DNA from: Chitinophagaceae bacterium
Lineage (GTDB): Bacteria; Bacteroidota; Bacteroidia; Chitinophagales; Chitinophagaceae
Assembly: GCA_016721725.1 (NCBI GenBank)
Contig: JADKHN010000006.1
Span: 1,020,001-1,084,000, forward strand
DNA length: 64,000 nucleotides
Direction of reading: 5' to 3'
Shown here: one piece after another, positions 51,107-60,123 of the stretch
How positions within the stretch are numbered: position 1 is the first letter of the stretch
How the letters are laid out: each line of letters begins with the position of its first letter
Position numbers and translations under genes: made by a program
Notes under the pieces: generated by a model
The model's input: the letters and a program-made list of their open reading frames with translations, nothing else
Database searches by the model: none
Told to the model about the DNA's origin: nothing

Positions 51107-51114
51107 CAAAGATA
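51107..51114 (-). promoter_or_regulatory. -7 promoter box for the DUF3467 gene
   Basis: TATCTTTG on the minus strand matches TAnnTTTG, 16 bp before the start. It lies just beyond the Sus-operon terminator. Confidence 0.55.
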
Positions 51115-51144
51115 AAAACAAAGAGCCCCGAATCGGGGCTCTTT
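51112..51144 (-). terminator. Terminator of the SusC/SusD operon
   Basis: On the minus strand AAAGAGCCCCG-ATT-CGGGGCTCTTT (51144-51120) is followed by GTTTTTATC. It lies 25 bp past the last gene. Confidence 0.88.
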
Positions 51145-51169
51145 GCAAAAAGATTATTAATCAATTTAA

Positions 51170-52201
51170 TTAACGAGGTCTGTCATAAGTCCAGGTCTCA
51201 TTGAAGAAACTACGTGGGCCTACAGGTACTACAGAAGGATGGTACATCCAATGTTTGATGATGATATTCTTATTGGCCTGTACGGCATTTACGCCTGAAG
51301 GATCCAATACGGCACGACGTCCGTTAGATGCAGCATATAATGGTGGGCCAGTACCTGCAGAAGGAGTACCACCAGATGTAGCAGGCAAGGTAGGATCACC
51401 ATAATAATTCCACAGATCGGCAATGGCGTTGTTGGCCGGGTTGAAGCTGATCACCAGACCATAAGAACCATAATAAGTACCCGCACCGGCGTTATCAAAG
51501 ATATAGCCGGGAATACCACCATTCAGGTCATCGTTGCGTACTACGCATTTGGTAGCGCCTATGGTGATCAGGGAATATTGCTGGTCACCTGCATAAGCGA
51601 AAACAGGGTTAGACACGTCAGAGAAAGTACCGCTCATCATGTAAACTCCATCCCAGTTGTTCTTGGCACCGATCTCAACCACAACTGATTTTTGGGTAGA
51701 GATAACGCCATTTGCATCAGCCGTAGTGATGGTGAAACCAAGGGCATAAAGCGTACTGGGGTCCATCAAAGTGGCATTAGGGATCGTGATCTTGATCTCC
51801 TTGGCGAATTCACCCGGCTGCATGGTAACGGTATAGTTACCGCCAGAGAAAGGTGTTGCAGCGCCAACGGTGTACCAGGCAGAAGGCAAAATAACATATG
51901 CAGGATTTGCAGTAGCAACAGCGGCGTTATCGTTCTTAACGGTAACGACCATTACTTTATTCAGTTCGGTTGAGTTGGGGATATCCCTGCGGATATCAGC
52001 ACAAACGATCGTTGTTGGTGTATTTACGAAATCAACCGGATTCTTTTTGATCGTAGCCGGAGTACCACCACCCAGGATCTTCACCAATGTTTGTCCGGAA
52101 TCGCCGATCGATTTCTGAACATCAACCTTATCGCAGGAGGCAAAAACCAAGGCGCTGATTGCCAGTGCGGCAAATTGCTTGGTAAGGTTTAAATATTTCA
52201 T
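51170..52201 (-). CDS. Surface lipoprotein, DUF1735 type, of the Sus operon
   Basis: I start at 52201 (MKYLNLTKQFAALAISALVF). The lipobox FASC puts the acylated Cys at residue 24. The 343-residue protein has an N-terminal Ig-like DUF1735 domain (NTPTTIVCADIRRDIPNSTE, NYTVTMQPGEFAKEIKITIP) and a C-terminal beta region (WDGVYMMSGTFSDVSNPVFA). Such proteins sit beside SusCD pairs and help bind the substrate at the cell surface. A hairpin separates it from susD. Confidence 0.87.
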   Translation of the reverse strand: MKYLNLTKQFAALAISALVFASCDKVDVQKSIGDSGQTLVKILGGGTPATIKKNPVDFVNTPTTIVCADIRRDIPNSTELNKVMVVTVKNDNAAVATANPAYVILPSAWYTVGAATPFSGGNYTVTMQPGEFAKEIKITIPNATLMDPSTLYALGFTITTADANGVISTQKSVVVEIGAKNNWDGVYMMSGTFSDVSNPVFAYAGDQQYSLITIGATKCVVRNDDLNGGIPGYIFDNAGAGTYYGSYGLVISFNPANNAIADLWNYYGDPTLPATSGGTPSAGTGPPLYAASNGRRAVLDPSGVNAVQANKNIIIKHWMYHPSVVPVGPRSFFNETWTYDRPR

Positions 52202-52233
52202 ATTAAGTGATTTTAGTTGTTTACATTTTAAGA

Positions 52234-52261
52234 ATGCACTACGCTTCGCAGCGTAGTGCAT
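52234..52261. repeat. Intercistronic hairpin between the SusD and DUF1735 genes
   Basis: ATGCACTACGCT and AGCGTAGTGCAT form a perfect 12-bp stem with loop TCGC. It lies 12 bp past the SusD stop and has no T tract, so it probably stabilises or trims the transcript rather than ending it. Confidence 0.75.
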
Positions 52262-52272
52262 CAATCAATTCA

Positions 52273-53802
52273 TTATGGTTTATCCCACCATACCCTTGCA
52301 TCCTGGGTATCGCCACCAGCCAAACGGCCGATCGCGGTTGCCAGCTGTGAAGGGTTAAGGGCATATTCGTCTGTACCGTAAACATACCTGCGGGGGATCG
52401 CACCACCGGAATTGGTAGCGAAATTGGTACCCAGGAGATTTGGAACGCCAGTCCTGCGCCAGTTGGCCCAGGCTTCGTTACCGTTAGGATATACAGCGAG
52501 CCAGTATTGCAGGGCGATACGGGCGATGTTGTTGGCAGTAGCAGCATTCTGACCGGCCTTGATAGAATTATAGCTGTTTGCACCCACATTACCCGGAGCG
52601 CCAACACCTGTATTATAAGCGGCGGCGGTGGTCAGGTAATTAGCTGGCATGGCTACACCCCATTGGGCGAAAGAAGCGGTAACACCGGCATCATAGTAAT
52701 CTTTGGCATTACCCGTAGTGATCCAGCCCAATTCCCTGGCTTCAGCAGCAGCCAACTGGCTTTGTGCGGCAGTTAGCAGGAAAGCAGGTGAATTCTCGTT
52801 ACGCCAAACCTGGGCCAGAACCCTGGAGTAGTTACCAGCTGAAACAGACTGATCGAAGTTAACGGCATCATTCCTGACCAACCCGTAAGGGAAGCAAAGA
52901 CCGGCATTGGTTCCGAAAGCACCCTGGCGGGTATCTCCCATGGCAGCCAGTACATCACCTAAGGTCTTGCTCTGGGCATAATCAGAACGTCCATTATATA
53001 CACCCCACCAGGTATTGGGATAGTTCCCACCGGGGAAATTCAGGGTGAAATTATCGGCATTGCTGCTGATATAACCTGCAGGACTGGAGAAAGCGGCTGC
53101 AAATTCCAGGGCAGGATAATCGGTAGACGCCGGATAGCGCTTGCTCAAACGGAGGGCGGCGATCATGCGGATAGAATTAGCCAGTTTTTTCCATTTGGCC
53201 GGATCTCCTCCATAAACGATGTCCCCTTGCATCCACTGTCCCACATCAAAACCGGCGATCGCGTCGCGGCAGTCTTTGAAAATGGCTTTGTAGATATCTT
53301 CCTGGGTATCATACTTCGGAGATTTGTTGGAAGCTCCTTGCAAAGCTTCGGAATAAGGCAGGTCTCCCCACTTATCGGTCAGCGTCCACATCATATAAGC
53401 CTTAACGATCTTAGCAACCGCGATCTGGTTCGCGTTGGAACCGGAAACAGAAACCACGCCAGCAGTTGCCGGATCAGAATTCCTGTTGATGATCACCTGG
53501 GCATCCATCATCGGACCTGCATAGGTACCGCTGGAAGACAGCTGAGGCAATTGATACAGGGAAACGTCGGTATACTGCGTTTCAGAGATCTGCTGGGTAT
53601 AGATGGCCCCGCGGATATTATAGGCGATACCACCCAGCTGCGACTCTATGTTCGTCAGCAAGGCTGCCGTGATAGGAGAAGAGGCACCATTCGGGTTAAC
53701 GTTGGTGTCACCAAACTCACTTATCTTGGCACACCCGCTTCCCGCAACGATCAACGCTGCGGCGGAAGCGAATGAGAACAATTTTAATGATATTTTTTTC
53801 AT
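52273..53802 (-). CDS. SusD/RagB family nutrient-binding lipoprotein
   Basis: This 509-residue protein has a lipoprotein-type leader (Cys at about residue 24, GSGCAKISEFGDTNVNPNGA) and a helical TPR-like SusD fold. Family marks are QIAVAKIVKAYMMWTLTDKW, GDLPYSEALQG and KWKKLANSIRMIAALRLSKR, with NGNEAWANWRRTGVPNLL near the end. It captures substrate over the SusC pore. It follows the SusC gene by 23 bp. The substrate is unknown, as no hydrolase lies in the operon. Confidence 0.95.
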   Translation of the reverse strand: MKKISLKLFSFASAAALIVAGSGCAKISEFGDTNVNPNGASSPITAALLTNIESQLGGIAYNIRGAIYTQQISETQYTDVSLYQLPQLSSSGTYAGPMMDAQVIINRNSDPATAGVVSVSGSNANQIAVAKIVKAYMMWTLTDKWGDLPYSEALQGASNKSPKYDTQEDIYKAIFKDCRDAIAGFDVGQWMQGDIVYGGDPAKWKKLANSIRMIAALRLSKRYPASTDYPALEFAAAFSSPAGYISSNADNFTLNFPGGNYPNTWWGVYNGRSDYAQSKTLGDVLAAMGDTRQGAFGTNAGLCFPYGLVRNDAVNFDQSVSAGNYSRVLAQVWRNENSPAFLLTAAQSQLAAAEARELGWITTGNAKDYYDAGVTASFAQWGVAMPANYLTTAAAYNTGVGAPGNVGANSYNSIKAGQNAATANNIARIALQYWLAVYPNGNEAWANWRRTGVPNLLGTNFATNSGGAIPRRYVYGTDEYALNPSQLATAIGRLAGGDTQDARVWWDKP

Positions 53803-53825
53803 CTTATTAGTTTTAACGGTTATTA

Positions 53826-56800
53826 TTAGAAGCCTAATTTCAGGTTAACACCCATTGACCTTGTGCCCGGGAACTGACCATCTTCACCCTGAACATTACT
53901 GATCTCAGAAGGATCGAAGTCTTTGGTCTTGGCGTAGATCAACCATGGGTTACGAGAAACAACAGAGAATACGGCGGTCTTAACATATTTACCGATACCC
54001 AGTTTTTCAACCGGCAGGCGGTAACCGATGCTCAGTTCGCGCATTTTAACGAAAGTCAGGTCATAAACACTGTTCTCTGAAATATTGGCATTCCTGAACT
54101 GGTGGAAATAAGTTTGGGCATCAACATAGTAATCAACAGGCTTACCTGTTCCGTCAACACCAAATACGTGTACACCACCACCGTCAGCGACCGGATCACG
54201 AATAGGAAGTCCTTTGTCGTTCAGGCCAGAAGTACGTGCGGTCAAACCAGAGAAGGTACCCCAGAAATCAGACAGGGAGAAGAACTTACCACCCCATGAA
54301 TAGTCGATATTCACGTTAACGGTGAAATTCTTGAATACGGTAAAGGTATTTTGAACACCACCGGTATAATCAGGCAGTACGCTACCGAATTTAACATCAG
54401 CTTCGCGGATGAACAAACCGGCTGAGGTCAGCTCAGGTTGTCCGTTCACACGCTTGATACCACCACCGAACATTTGACCCCAGGGCTGTCCAACTTCACT
54501 AACCGTATAGGCAGAAGAAGAAGTAGAGAAAGCACCGGAAGCAGAAACCAGGCGGGTGATACCAGGAGCAATGGCAACCACTTTGTTCTTCAACAGGCGG
54601 CCCCAGGTTGCGTTGATATCCCAATCCAGGTTCTTCCACTTGATGGGCTTAGCGAATAAGGTCACGTCAACACCTTGTTTGGCGATCTCACCGGCATTAA
54701 CACTCAAAGAGGTATAACCGATCATACCGATCTGGCCTACGTTAACCGGGAAGTTCTTGTTGGTCCTGTCCCAGTAAGTAAAGCTGAATCCTACGCGGTT
54801 CTTGGCGAAACGCATATCCAGACCGAGTTCTTTTTCATTATTGGTAGAACCGGCCAGGGTTGGATCAACCAAACCATTAGGCTCACTCATCAGGAAGTTA
54901 CCATTCCACTGGTTTGCAGCCGGGGCATAGTAAACACCCAACTGATAGATCCCGAGGTCGGCAATGGTCTGACCGATCGATCCGCGCAATTTACCATAAG
55001 AGATAAAGGGCAGGGCATTCTTGGTCAGGTCGCTGAATACGAAAGAAAGACCAGCAGAGTAGGTATTAACATAAGTTCCTGCAGGTAAAGTTGAAGTATA
55101 ATCCCTGCGATAAGAACCTTCAGCAAAGATCATATTTCTGAAACCGATATCACCACGGACGAATATCGCCCTGCGGCTGTATTGCTGCCTTGTATTGGAG
55201 TAAGTGATCGGGTTCTTTGAGTTGGCCAGGGAGTACAGACCGGGAACGTTCAGACCATTATTGGTGTTGGCATTAACATCCCTGAACCTGGTCTTCAAGA
55301 TATCAACACCGGCAATGGCATTGATCGCGAAGTCCTTGATCTTTTTGTTGAACATCAGCAATCCTTCATAGTTCTGACGGTCGCTGAATGAATTTCCTGT
55401 ACCATAATAAGCCAGGATACCCGTTTGGGTTGCACTGTTCTGCAAAAGGGTAGGCGTGATATCCTCGTAGTTGGTGGTCAGTTGCTGCTTACGGTAAGTC
55501 GCTTTTACTGACAGGTCATTGGTGATCTTATATTTCAAAGAAACATCTCCATAAAGCCTGTCCCTGCGATCAGGATTATTCATATTATCGAAATAGGAAT
55601 AGAAATTATACCAGTAGTTACCACCATAGAACTTCAAAGGATTGGAAGCGGAATAAGCACCTGGGTTCAGGTGATTCCAGCTGGCCAATGCGCCTTCTGG
55701 GCTCTTCAGGTTGCGCAGTTCCCTCATTTTATTCATATCCAGGTCGCGGTGGAACCATTGGTTGAATGAACCGGTTGACTGGTTGGAATAAGCATCATTG
55801 CTCTCGGTATTCCTGTTCTGTGCAATGTAAGTAACATTGGCACCGAAGGTCAGGCGGCTGGTCAAGTCGATATTACCATTCAGGTTGAAGGTATGACGCT
55901 TCAGGTATTCGTTGGGGATCAACCCTTTTTGATCCAGCAAGGTATAAGAAGCGCGGAGGCTGTAGTTCTCACCGGCTTTTGATACGTTGATGTTATTGGT
56001 CTTTGTTACACCGGTGTTATAAAAATCACGGGCGTTATTGGGTTGACGGGTAAGGGTAGCCGTTTTGAAAGCGTACTCACTTCCGGGATACCAGGCATAC
56101 CAGGGAATGTATTCCTGTCCGGCGATACGGGGACCCCAGCTGGCATCATCAGAATAATCGTGGTAATATTTACCATCGAGGGCTTTCCAGGCAGCTGGCT
56201 GACCAGCAACCCAGGTGTATTTTTGAAGGTCTCCATCAGCACCACCGGCATAATCATTCTGGTAGTTCGGTGTGATGTATACTTTATCATATTGAACGCC
56301 ACTGTTGATCTCAACACCGATGGCTTTGCTTCCTTTCTTGGAACGCTTGGTGTTCATTACGATGGCACCATTGATACCATCAGGTCCGAACAAAGCGGTC
56401 GCGGCAGGACCTTGTAAAACGGTAACGTCTTCCACATCATCAGGGTTAACGTCGTTTGAGCTGGGGATGATCGTACCATCTACAACGTAGAGGGGACCGC
56501 CACTAACTCCAAGTCCATTCTCACCACGGAGACGAACAACCGTCTCACGGCCAAGGGCAACCGCAGACTGGCTGCGTACCTGGGCACCGGCCACTTTACC
56601 GGCCAGGGCGTTATTGATGTTGTTGGTGCGGATCGTATTCAGTTGCTCTGAACTGACATTCTGTACGCCAGACGCGGTGCTTCTTGCAGCACGCTTGGTA
56701 CCGAATGCTCCAGTTACAACAACTTCTTTTAATTCTGTTCCACCCTTTTCCATAACGGTGTTTAAAATACTTTGGCTACCCACAGGTACTTCAAGTGTTT

Positions 56801-57029
56801 TAAAACTGGCGGCTGAGATTTCAAGAACGTCGCCTGGTTTAACGTTAAGGGAAAAGGCACCATTTTGATCTGCAGACAGGCCCACTTTGGAACCTTTGAT
56901 CTTGACAGTTGCAAAAGGCACCGGGTTACCGTCTGAATCGGTAACCTTACCGGACACCACCCGGCTTTGGGCAAATGCCAATACCCCACAGAGCATCAGC
57001 ATTGTAAACAGTGATAAAAATCTTCTCAT
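53826..57029 (-). CDS. SusC/RagA family TonB-linked outer-membrane transporter
   Basis: This 1067-residue protein has, in order, a signal peptide, a carboxypeptidase-regulatory-like domain (VVSGKVTDSDGNPVPFATVK), a plug domain (TASGVQNVSSEQLNTIRTNN, then LRGENGLGVSGGPLYVVDGT) and a long beta-barrel ending with VNLKLGF. SusC proteins pull bound substrate through the outer membrane with TonB energy. It is first in the three-gene operon with SusD and the DUF1735 protein. Its substrate cannot be told; the SusD type (Asn/Gly-rich, no carbohydrate enzymes nearby) leaves peptides open. Confidence 0.97.
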   Translation of the reverse strand: MRRFLSLFTMLMLCGVLAFAQSRVVSGKVTDSDGNPVPFATVKIKGSKVGLSADQNGAFSLNVKPGDVLEISAASFKTLEVPVGSQSILNTVMEKGGTELKEVVVTGAFGTKRAARSTASGVQNVSSEQLNTIRTNNINNALAGKVAGAQVRSQSAVALGRETVVRLRGENGLGVSGGPLYVVDGTIIPSSNDVNPDDVEDVTVLQGPAATALFGPDGINGAIVMNTKRSKKGSKAIGVEINSGVQYDKVYITPNYQNDYAGGADGDLQKYTWVAGQPAAWKALDGKYYHDYSDDASWGPRIAGQEYIPWYAWYPGSEYAFKTATLTRQPNNARDFYNTGVTKTNNINVSKAGENYSLRASYTLLDQKGLIPNEYLKRHTFNLNGNIDLTSRLTFGANVTYIAQNRNTESNDAYSNQSTGSFNQWFHRDLDMNKMRELRNLKSPEGALASWNHLNPGAYSASNPLKFYGGNYWYNFYSYFDNMNNPDRRDRLYGDVSLKYKITNDLSVKATYRKQQLTTNYEDITPTLLQNSATQTGILAYYGTGNSFSDRQNYEGLLMFNKKIKDFAINAIAGVDILKTRFRDVNANTNNGLNVPGLYSLANSKNPITYSNTRQQYSRRAIFVRGDIGFRNMIFAEGSYRRDYTSTLPAGTYVNTYSAGLSFVFSDLTKNALPFISYGKLRGSIGQTIADLGIYQLGVYYAPAANQWNGNFLMSEPNGLVDPTLAGSTNNEKELGLDMRFAKNRVGFSFTYWDRTNKNFPVNVGQIGMIGYTSLSVNAGEIAKQGVDVTLFAKPIKWKNLDWDINATWGRLLKNKVVAIAPGITRLVSASGAFSTSSSAYTVSEVGQPWGQMFGGGIKRVNGQPELTSAGLFIREADVKFGSVLPDYTGGVQNTFTVFKNFTVNVNIDYSWGGKFFSLSDFWGTFSGLTARTSGLNDKGLPIRDPVADGGGVHVFGVDGTGKPVDYYVDAQTYFHQFRNANISENSVYDLTFVKMRELSIGYRLPVEKLGIGKYVKTAVFSVVSRNPWLIYAKTKDFDPSEISNVQGEDGQFPGTRSMGVNLKLGF

Positions 57030-57056
57030 GTGCGATTAATTGAGTTTAATGATTTG

Positions 57057-57086
57057 TAAAAATAAGGATATTTTCTTAACGTCAAA
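57057..57086 (-). promoter_or_regulatory. Candidate promoter of the Sus operon
   Basis: On the minus strand TTTG (57086-57083), 18 bp and TATTTTTA (57064-57057) resemble a Bacteroidota promoter with one mismatch in the -7 box. It lies 27 bp before the SusC start. Confidence 0.4.
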
Positions 57087-57173
57087 AAAATGTTAAAAAA
57101 ATAGTTCTTACTCCATTCCTGATTCTAAGGACAGAAATGGGGTCGTAATAGCTGCTTTTAACCCTAAAATTTG

Positions 57174-59234
57174 TTAAAATTGATACCGGACCTGGACCCG
57201 GAACTCGCACTTTTGCCGTCCCTTGATCTCATCAAATCCACTACCAATAAGCGTTTTATCCAAATAATGGGTCGCCGCATACCGGAACCAGGCGCTGAGC
57301 CGCTTGTTAATTTCATAGTTTATATTTATGTAATACCTAAGCCCTTTTCCATCGTAAGCAGGCACAGAAAAATTATATAAAACATCGTTTTCGTACGTGT
57401 AGATCCTGCTGTCATATCCATCCGTCTCAAAATACTGGAAACGGGCATTGGCTCCATAGGGTTTTAAAAAGGGTTTAAAGAGCAGGTCCGCCTGGACCAG
57501 AAAACCCGTTTCACCGGAAAACTTTTTAGCATCATACCAGGTCATCTCTACCCGGCTACGAAGGGTAAAAGGCTCACTGATCCTGGTATTCAGCTGGATC
57601 CGCCAGTTCTGCAGGGTCCTGCTGACGACAGGAGGTAAAACAAGTCCATCCGCAGTTTCATTCAGGGGTTTTCCCTGCCTGCGATAGCGGCTGCTCAACT
57701 CCCAGGTCTTTCCGGTTTTGATGACAGCCTGTATGAAATAGGACGACCCACCGGAAGGCGCATCCACCCTGTATTTCAGCCAGGGGTGCCGGTAAAAATC
57801 CACATACGCGTCAACCCTCAGAAACGCTACAGGGCGCACAGTAATTCCGGCATAGATCCCGCTTTCATTTTCAGGATCGGCAGATCGGGTAAAAGCTGAA
57901 CTGTAAAATGAGCGGTAGGCCGTAGAAAATTTTCGGTACAGGAAACTGATATCGACTGAGGGAGCCACACTCATCAGTAAACCCTGGACCAGGGCCCAAT
58001 CCCCCCGGCGGGTAAAGGCCAGCTCGCCGAACAAGTGGAGGTTCTTATAAGTGAGTCCGTAATCCGCACTGAGATTCAGCCACCGATCGCCCTCGAAATC
58101 ATACTGGGCATAAGGCTGACCGGATCTGACCACGGGCAAAGAGAACCGATAGCTCACCGCTTGTAAACCGAGGCTCAACCGAGGCTTTCGGTACCGAAGG
58201 TAACCCCCTATAACCATTTGATTTTGAACTCCTTTATCGGATATCTCGGCACCGGTACGGTGATAACCTGAGCTTTGAAAAGAGGTCACCTGGTCCAATA
58301 CCCTGCCCGCACTATCCGAAGGACGGTTGGCATCCAATTTTCGGTAAGAACCGAAAAGACCGGCCTCCCAGCGTTTTTTTCGTAGAGAAAGGGCGATGCC
58401 CCGGTGGAAATTCCACTCACCAGCCGAATGATAGGGCCGGAATACCTCCCCTTCTCTTTTTATCGCCATGGCATCGGCGGAATGGGAAAAGGCCAGGCTT
58501 TGCCATTGGATCAACCCCTGCCCCAGGTTGACGGTATAATCCCCGATGATCAGCGTTTTGATCAGTCCGATCTGCCGTATGGCCAGGTGGACCGAATAAA
58601 AATCAAAGCCCGTTTTCTGGTTTCCTTTCAAAAACTGTTCCCCGGCGTCTTTTTCCGCGAATAAACCCCATTGAAGCAACTGCTTATACTGATAACGGTA
58701 ACTGAACGCGATCTTTTGCGGTGACCCGGGGTATGGCCTCACCGAAGGGGAATCGGTCTTGAAATAACCATTGGACCGCTCGAGTACCTGGCTGACCCGC
58801 AAGAGCAACTGGTGTTCGCCTTTGTGGATCCTGTCCCGAAACAGGGAACGAAGATCCGGCCTTTCACTAACGGTGATGAATGGCTGCATTTTGCGAATGA
58901 GGGCATCGTCCCAGAATGGTATGGCCTGCAATTCCAGCGGACTCAACAGAGGGCCGAGCAATTTCCGGTAAGCCAGGAATTGTTCAACCTGAACCGGATT
59001 CAACAGTTGCAGTTCTTCCAATTCAGCCGCGGTGGCGGTATTCAGGTTGACCGGATCCTTCAGGAACTGTTGCATCCTCCGGAGGAATGACTCGTCATCA
59101 CCCGATTCAACTTCCTGCTTTTCCGCCCTTGCCTCGAGCGCCTGTTCCAGTACCTGTTGCGGATCGGTGACCAACTGCGTGTATGCCTGCCCGCCCATAA
59201 AAACAAGAAGTGTGAAGATGAACAGCTTTTTCAT
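57174..59234 (-). CDS. Outer-membrane barrel protein with N-terminal helix-hairpin-helix
   Basis: I start at 59234 (MKKLFIFTLLVFMGGQAYTQ), where ATG overlaps the upstream stop (ATGA); an ATG three codons earlier is also possible. The 686-residue protein has a signal peptide, then a ComEA-like helix-hairpin-helix (VNLNTATAAELEELQLLNPV, about 66-110). A long series of amphipathic beta strands follows, ending in RVQVRYQF as outer-membrane barrels do. HhH motifs usually touch DNA, so finding one in the periplasmic part of an outer-membrane barrel is odd. The role is unknown; DNA uptake is one possibility. Confidence 0.85.
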   Translation of the reverse strand: MKKLFIFTLLVFMGGQAYTQLVTDPQQVLEQALEARAEKQEVESGDDESFLRRMQQFLKDPVNLNTATAAELEELQLLNPVQVEQFLAYRKLLGPLLSPLELQAIPFWDDALIRKMQPFITVSERPDLRSLFRDRIHKGEHQLLLRVSQVLERSNGYFKTDSPSVRPYPGSPQKIAFSYRYQYKQLLQWGLFAEKDAGEQFLKGNQKTGFDFYSVHLAIRQIGLIKTLIIGDYTVNLGQGLIQWQSLAFSHSADAMAIKREGEVFRPYHSAGEWNFHRGIALSLRKKRWEAGLFGSYRKLDANRPSDSAGRVLDQVTSFQSSGYHRTGAEISDKGVQNQMVIGGYLRYRKPRLSLGLQAVSYRFSLPVVRSGQPYAQYDFEGDRWLNLSADYGLTYKNLHLFGELAFTRRGDWALVQGLLMSVAPSVDISFLYRKFSTAYRSFYSSAFTRSADPENESGIYAGITVRPVAFLRVDAYVDFYRHPWLKYRVDAPSGGSSYFIQAVIKTGKTWELSSRYRRQGKPLNETADGLVLPPVVSRTLQNWRIQLNTRISEPFTLRSRVEMTWYDAKKFSGETGFLVQADLLFKPFLKPYGANARFQYFETDGYDSRIYTYENDVLYNFSVPAYDGKGLRYYININYEINKRLSAWFRYAATHYLDKTLIGSGFDEIKGRQKCEFRVQVRYQF

Positions 59235-60055
59235 TTTTCCCATTTTGGCTGATACAACAAGAGGATGCCCGGTGAAAATCCCAGTTGAGGATGATGACTA
59301 ACGGATAGACTCAGACGCAGATCATGCCAGGCCAGTCCGGCCCCGGCATACGGGGAGGAACTGACGCTGCTGAAGCCCGCCATAGCATAAAACAATGAAG
59401 CGAAACGGTATTGCATACCCGCCAACACCCCCACCGGGTTATTCTCCGTCTTGCTGATCTCGGCCGCCAGGTAAAAATCTGGGGAAGCATCGTATCCGAA
59501 CCCGGCCGTAAATGTCCTTAACGGCCTGTCGGATCTGTTTTTCCCCAGACCGGCGCCAACCAAACTGGCCCCCTGTAATCCGACATGCAGTTTGCCGGTC
59601 AGGTGTACGACCAAACCCAGGTCGGCGTCCAGGGCAGAGGCCTGCTGATAAGCCGGGATACGGGAACCGCTGTAATTAAACCGGATACCCATATCCAGTT
59701 TAGACCCCAGGCTACGGGCATACGCCAGTCCAACCCGGTATTCATTGAATAACCGGAAGCCCGCATATTGGAATTGAATACCCATTTGTCCGAGCCGGGT
59801 TGGCAGCACGCCTGCCAGAGCGTACTGGCTGTTGGCGGCGAGCATAAAACGCCGTTCACCATACAGTCCAATGCCGGTATGTTTCACCCGGGCCAGTGAC
59901 GCAGTATTACCAGTGAAGGAAAATACACTGACCTGTCCCAGGCTGTATGCATCGAGGCCGAGGAATGGGATGGCGACCCCGGAATGGGGCGTTTGCGCGT
60001 AAGAGGACAGCGCATGACAAAAGCAGTACGGCAGCAGGGCCAGTAATGTTTTCAT
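59231..60055 (-). CDS. Outer-membrane beta-barrel protein, PorV/PorQ-like shape
   Basis: I start at 60055 (MKTLLALLPYCFCHALSSYA), a clear signal peptide. The 274-residue protein is made of alternating strands (GIGLYGERRFMLAANSQYAL, MGIQFQYAGFRLFNEYRVGL, AAEISKTENNPVGVLAGMQY) and ends LLLYQPKWEK. The segment GLDAYSLGQVSVFSFTGNTA is like the N-terminal plug of FadL/PorV-type barrels. Its stop overlaps the start of the HhH barrel gene (ATGA), so the two proteins are made together and probably act together. Confidence 0.75.
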   Translation of the reverse strand: MKTLLALLPYCFCHALSSYAQTPHSGVAIPFLGLDAYSLGQVSVFSFTGNTASLARVKHTGIGLYGERRFMLAANSQYALAGVLPTRLGQMGIQFQYAGFRLFNEYRVGLAYARSLGSKLDMGIRFNYSGSRIPAYQQASALDADLGLVVHLTGKLHVGLQGASLVGAGLGKNRSDRPLRTFTAGFGYDASPDFYLAAEISKTENNPVGVLAGMQYRFASLFYAMAGFSSVSSSPYAGAGLAWHDLRLSLSVSHHPQLGFSPGILLLYQPKWEK

Positions 60056-60111
60056 ATAAGGCAGGTTAGGGTCGTGATCGGAAAACAAAATCAATTTAGC
60101 CAATTGTTGTT

Positions 60112-60119
60112 TACTTTTG
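60112..60119 (+). promoter_or_regulatory. -7 box just before folD
   Basis: TACTTTTG matches TAnnTTTG and ends 4 bp before the folD ATG. If used, transcription would start at or next to the ATG. Confidence 0.45.
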
Positions 60120-60123
60120 CAGC

